Positions 62,417-64,000 of a stretch of DNA of 64,000 nucleotides are shown here, in pieces; position 1 is the first letter of the stretch, and every line of letters starts with the position of its first letter. The notes below the pieces were generated by a model, which saw only the letters and a program-made list of their open reading frames with translations, was not told the origin of the DNA and did no database searches. Origin of the DNA: MKUN01 sp964481425 (GTDB lineage: Bacteria; Bacteroidota; Bacteroidia; Chitinophagales; Chitinophagaceae); contig CAYZTM010000001.1 in NCBI GenBank assembly GCA_964481425.1, forward strand, positions 151,527 through 215,526, given 5' to 3'. The translations under genes were made by a program, and so were the position numbers.

Positions 62417-63790
62417 ATGACACAGGACGAACTTCTTTCGCTTATGCGCTATTTCTATACGCGAACGGGAATTGTGTACCCAGCCTATAAATTTAATGTC
62501 TTCGATTATGGCGACAAATTGTTGTTAATGCAGTCTTCAAAGCGGGATTTATTTCAACAACTTTCTGCACAGGGACTAATTCCTAAAGAGGCACATCGTA
62601 TTGGTTGGATGTTATCCAAAAAATCAATCGTTAGGGTTGTTAATCATGATGAATTGCCACCCGAAATCTTTAAAGATAATGGCAATGCAATTGTTGGGAA
62701 TGTTGATAGGCGGAATACATTTATCATAGGTGCTGGAGCTTCGGCAAATTGTGTTTTTGGGCCAAAGAAAACGGATTTCGATCTCGACATATTAAAGCCG
62801 CCTCTTGGAAATGAACTATTTCTGGAGAGATTCAAGTTCAGTTATGAAAAATATGAAGGAGTTAAAGAAGTCCTGTGTGAATTGCAATTGCCGAATGTTG
62901 ATGTTGAATCCTATATGGAAGACGAATGGGGCGAGATTGAAACAAACTGTAACGACAGAATGATGCATAGGCATATAAACATACTTTTCTACTTACAGGA
63001 GTTGCTAAAAGATATTTCATGCCACGTACAGAGTAATTACTACGATTTCAATTTATATTCACGCTTTGGGCTTGCTCTTCAAAAAATACTAAATAACAGA
63101 CCTCAAACGCATTTTTCTTTTATTTCCTTTAACCAGGACACCATTTTAGAGAATTTTCTTTGCCGTTATATCGGGGAGCCATTTAAGACCATTGACGATT
63201 ACATCGAACTAAATAGACGCACATTTAGCGTGTACAAACCACATGGTTCTTGGAATTGGGGTTGGCAGTACCCTAATGCCAAACGACATTCACCTGCGTT
63301 ATTTTTTGATAAAAAGCTATCGTTTTACGATATATATTTCCAAGTATTAGGAGACCATCTAAGCATGGTTGACTGGCATAGTTTCGGAACAGAGGCAATG
63401 ATAGATGGAATAGGAAAGATAACTATAGACAAAGGGAAAATTAAGCTATTTCAGGCATCCGACATGGATTCATATTTTCCTTCGATACTATTGCCATACA
63501 GAGACAAAGACGAGTTCTCAATGCCGCCCAGGCATTTACATAGCCTTATCGGGCAATTGGGTAGGACAGAGAATTTGTTTGTTATCGGTTGGAAAGGAAA
63601 TGAATCTGCCTTTAATAAAATGCTTGTTCAACAGGCTCATAACTTAAAGAGGATTGTAATTATCAACCCCGACAAGCAAACCGTCATGGATAATCTTGTG
63701 AATATTGTAGGCAAAAGCACAGTCGAATTAGTATTCTATACATCATTTGAGGAGTTTATTGATAATATCCAAATTGAATTATCAGAATAA
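62417..63790 (+). CDS. SIR2-like domain protein (NADase-type defence family)
   Basis: A 457-residue protein. Residues 1-95 are an unknown N-terminal domain. The SIR2-like Rossmann core has G105-AGAS109 in FIIGAGASANC, N239-Q240-D241 in SFNQDTILE, and the catalytic-type H276 in KPHGSWNW. The C-terminal VIGWKGNESAFNKM closes the nucleotide site. Stand-alone SIR2 proteins with extra domains are common in anti-phage systems, where they deplete NAD+. It begins after the structured region and has no clear partner. A defence role is inferred from family and island context. Confidence 0.7.
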   Translation: MTQDELLSLMRYFYTRTGIVYPAYKFNVFDYGDKLLLMQSSKRDLFQQLSAQGLIPKEAHRIGWMLSKKSIVRVVNHDELPPEIFKDNGNAIVGNVDRRNTFIIGAGASANCVFGPKKTDFDLDILKPPLGNELFLERFKFSYEKYEGVKEVLCELQLPNVDVESYMEDEWGEIETNCNDRMMHRHINILFYLQELLKDISCHVQSNYYDFNLYSRFGLALQKILNNRPQTHFSFISFNQDTILENFLCRYIGEPFKTIDDYIELNRRTFSVYKPHGSWNWGWQYPNAKRHSPALFFDKKLSFYDIYFQVLGDHLSMVDWHSFGTEAMIDGIGKITIDKGKIKLFQASDMDSYFPSILLPYRDKDEFSMPPRHLHSLIGQLGRTENLFVIGWKGNESAFNKMLVQQAHNLKRIVIINPDKQTVMDNLVNIVGKSTVELVFYTSFEEFIDNIQIELSE

Positions 63791-63839
63791 AAAGCCGGTC
63801 TGAGATCAGACCAGCCCCTATAAACCCTATCACTATGAA
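63789..63839 (-). ncRNA. Conserved hairpin element, copy 2
   Basis: On the minus strand TGATAGGGTTTATAGGGG is followed by GCTGGTCTG/CAGACCGGC (loop ATCT) and TTTTTATT. The sequence is the same as in 3559-3611 except for base changes that keep the pairs. In the plus direction it starts 3 nt after the SIR2 gene stop and could end that transcript too. Confidence 0.45.
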
Positions 63840-64000
63840 GGTGCCAAGTTAATAAATTATTGCTAAACGGGTTTGAGCATACTGACTGTGCCACCGCGAA
63901 GGTATGCACGCAGTCAAGCCAGGCAAGGTCAAGCCGTGTTTGGCTGCGACAATCTCCAGTCTCCGCTACGGTATATAGTAAAATAACCTCCGCTCCCAAC

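Noticed and set aside
63736..63999. Minus-strand frame antisense to the SIR2 end and into the window edge
   Set aside because: It runs through the conserved hairpin and antisense to a clear gene, and the product has no recognisable pattern.

Overview
The window is bacterial chromosome from a member of the Bacteroidota, most likely a Chitinophagaceae-type gliding bacterium. The signs are several secreted proteins with C-terminal type IX secretion (T9SS) sorting domains, a SprE/PorW-type T9SS protein, promoters of the TTG-N19-TAnnTTTG class, little Shine-Dalgarno sequence before genes, and many family-specific genes (DUF1573, AtpZ, MORN-rich secreted proteins, CNT nucleoside transporter). All assignments come from reading the sequence and protein motifs; no database search was run.

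Positions 1-50310 look like ordinary core genome. In order it holds the 3' part of a FadL/OmpP1-like outer membrane protein, parE, a small cysteine-rich lipoprotein, an acyltransferase, secreted and T9SS-sorted proteins, and a DPP-IV-like peptidase. Next come a minus-strand operon (DUF1573, UbiA prenyltransferase, dapB), pepT, a MarC protein, a YfbK-type von Willebrand protein with a TonB-plug remnant, and an M13 peptidase. These are followed by a SprT/AtpZ operon divergent from sprE, then rsh (RelA/SpoT), an M32 carboxypeptidase, a CNT transporter and a tandem pair of DUF7619-like T9SS proteins. The rest is rimM-lipoprotein-trmD-rplS, an M1 peptidase with a barrel-like tail, an RRM RNA-binding protein, two more T9SS cargo proteins, a thioesterase, a MORN-repeat protein, a class V aminotransferase and an APC permease. 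Many genes are separated by strong, often bidirectional hairpin terminators.

From about 50.9 kb to the end the DNA changes character. It is AT-richer, has long gaps, and begins with a broken small gene (internal TAG) and a large serine recombinase, as expected of an integrated island. The island carries a complete His-Xaa-Ser (Hxs) cassette, hxsA-hxsD-hxsB-hxsC, in which two radical SAM enzymes sit beside a repeat protein with seven HxS triplets and a peptidoglycan-binding domain. The chemistry and product of this family are not known to me, and it is the strongest candidate for an undescribed system here. Next to it are a minus-strand pair encoding a protein with a GGVCPLWPFC tail and a membrane protein, an autoregulated-looking XRE/ImmA-IrrE gene followed by a P63C-like gene, a 0.7-kb highly structured GC-rich non-coding stretch, and a SIR2-like (NADase-type) protein. 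The mix is typical of a mobile defence or accessory island.

Smaller signals of interest are four helically phased TGRGA repeats resembling an MraZ operator with no mraZ nearby, a conserved ~50-nt hairpin element present twice with compensatory base changes (3559-3611 and 63789-63839), and a pair of small paralogous lipoproteins. No rRNA, tRNA, CRISPR array or insertion sequence was recognised.
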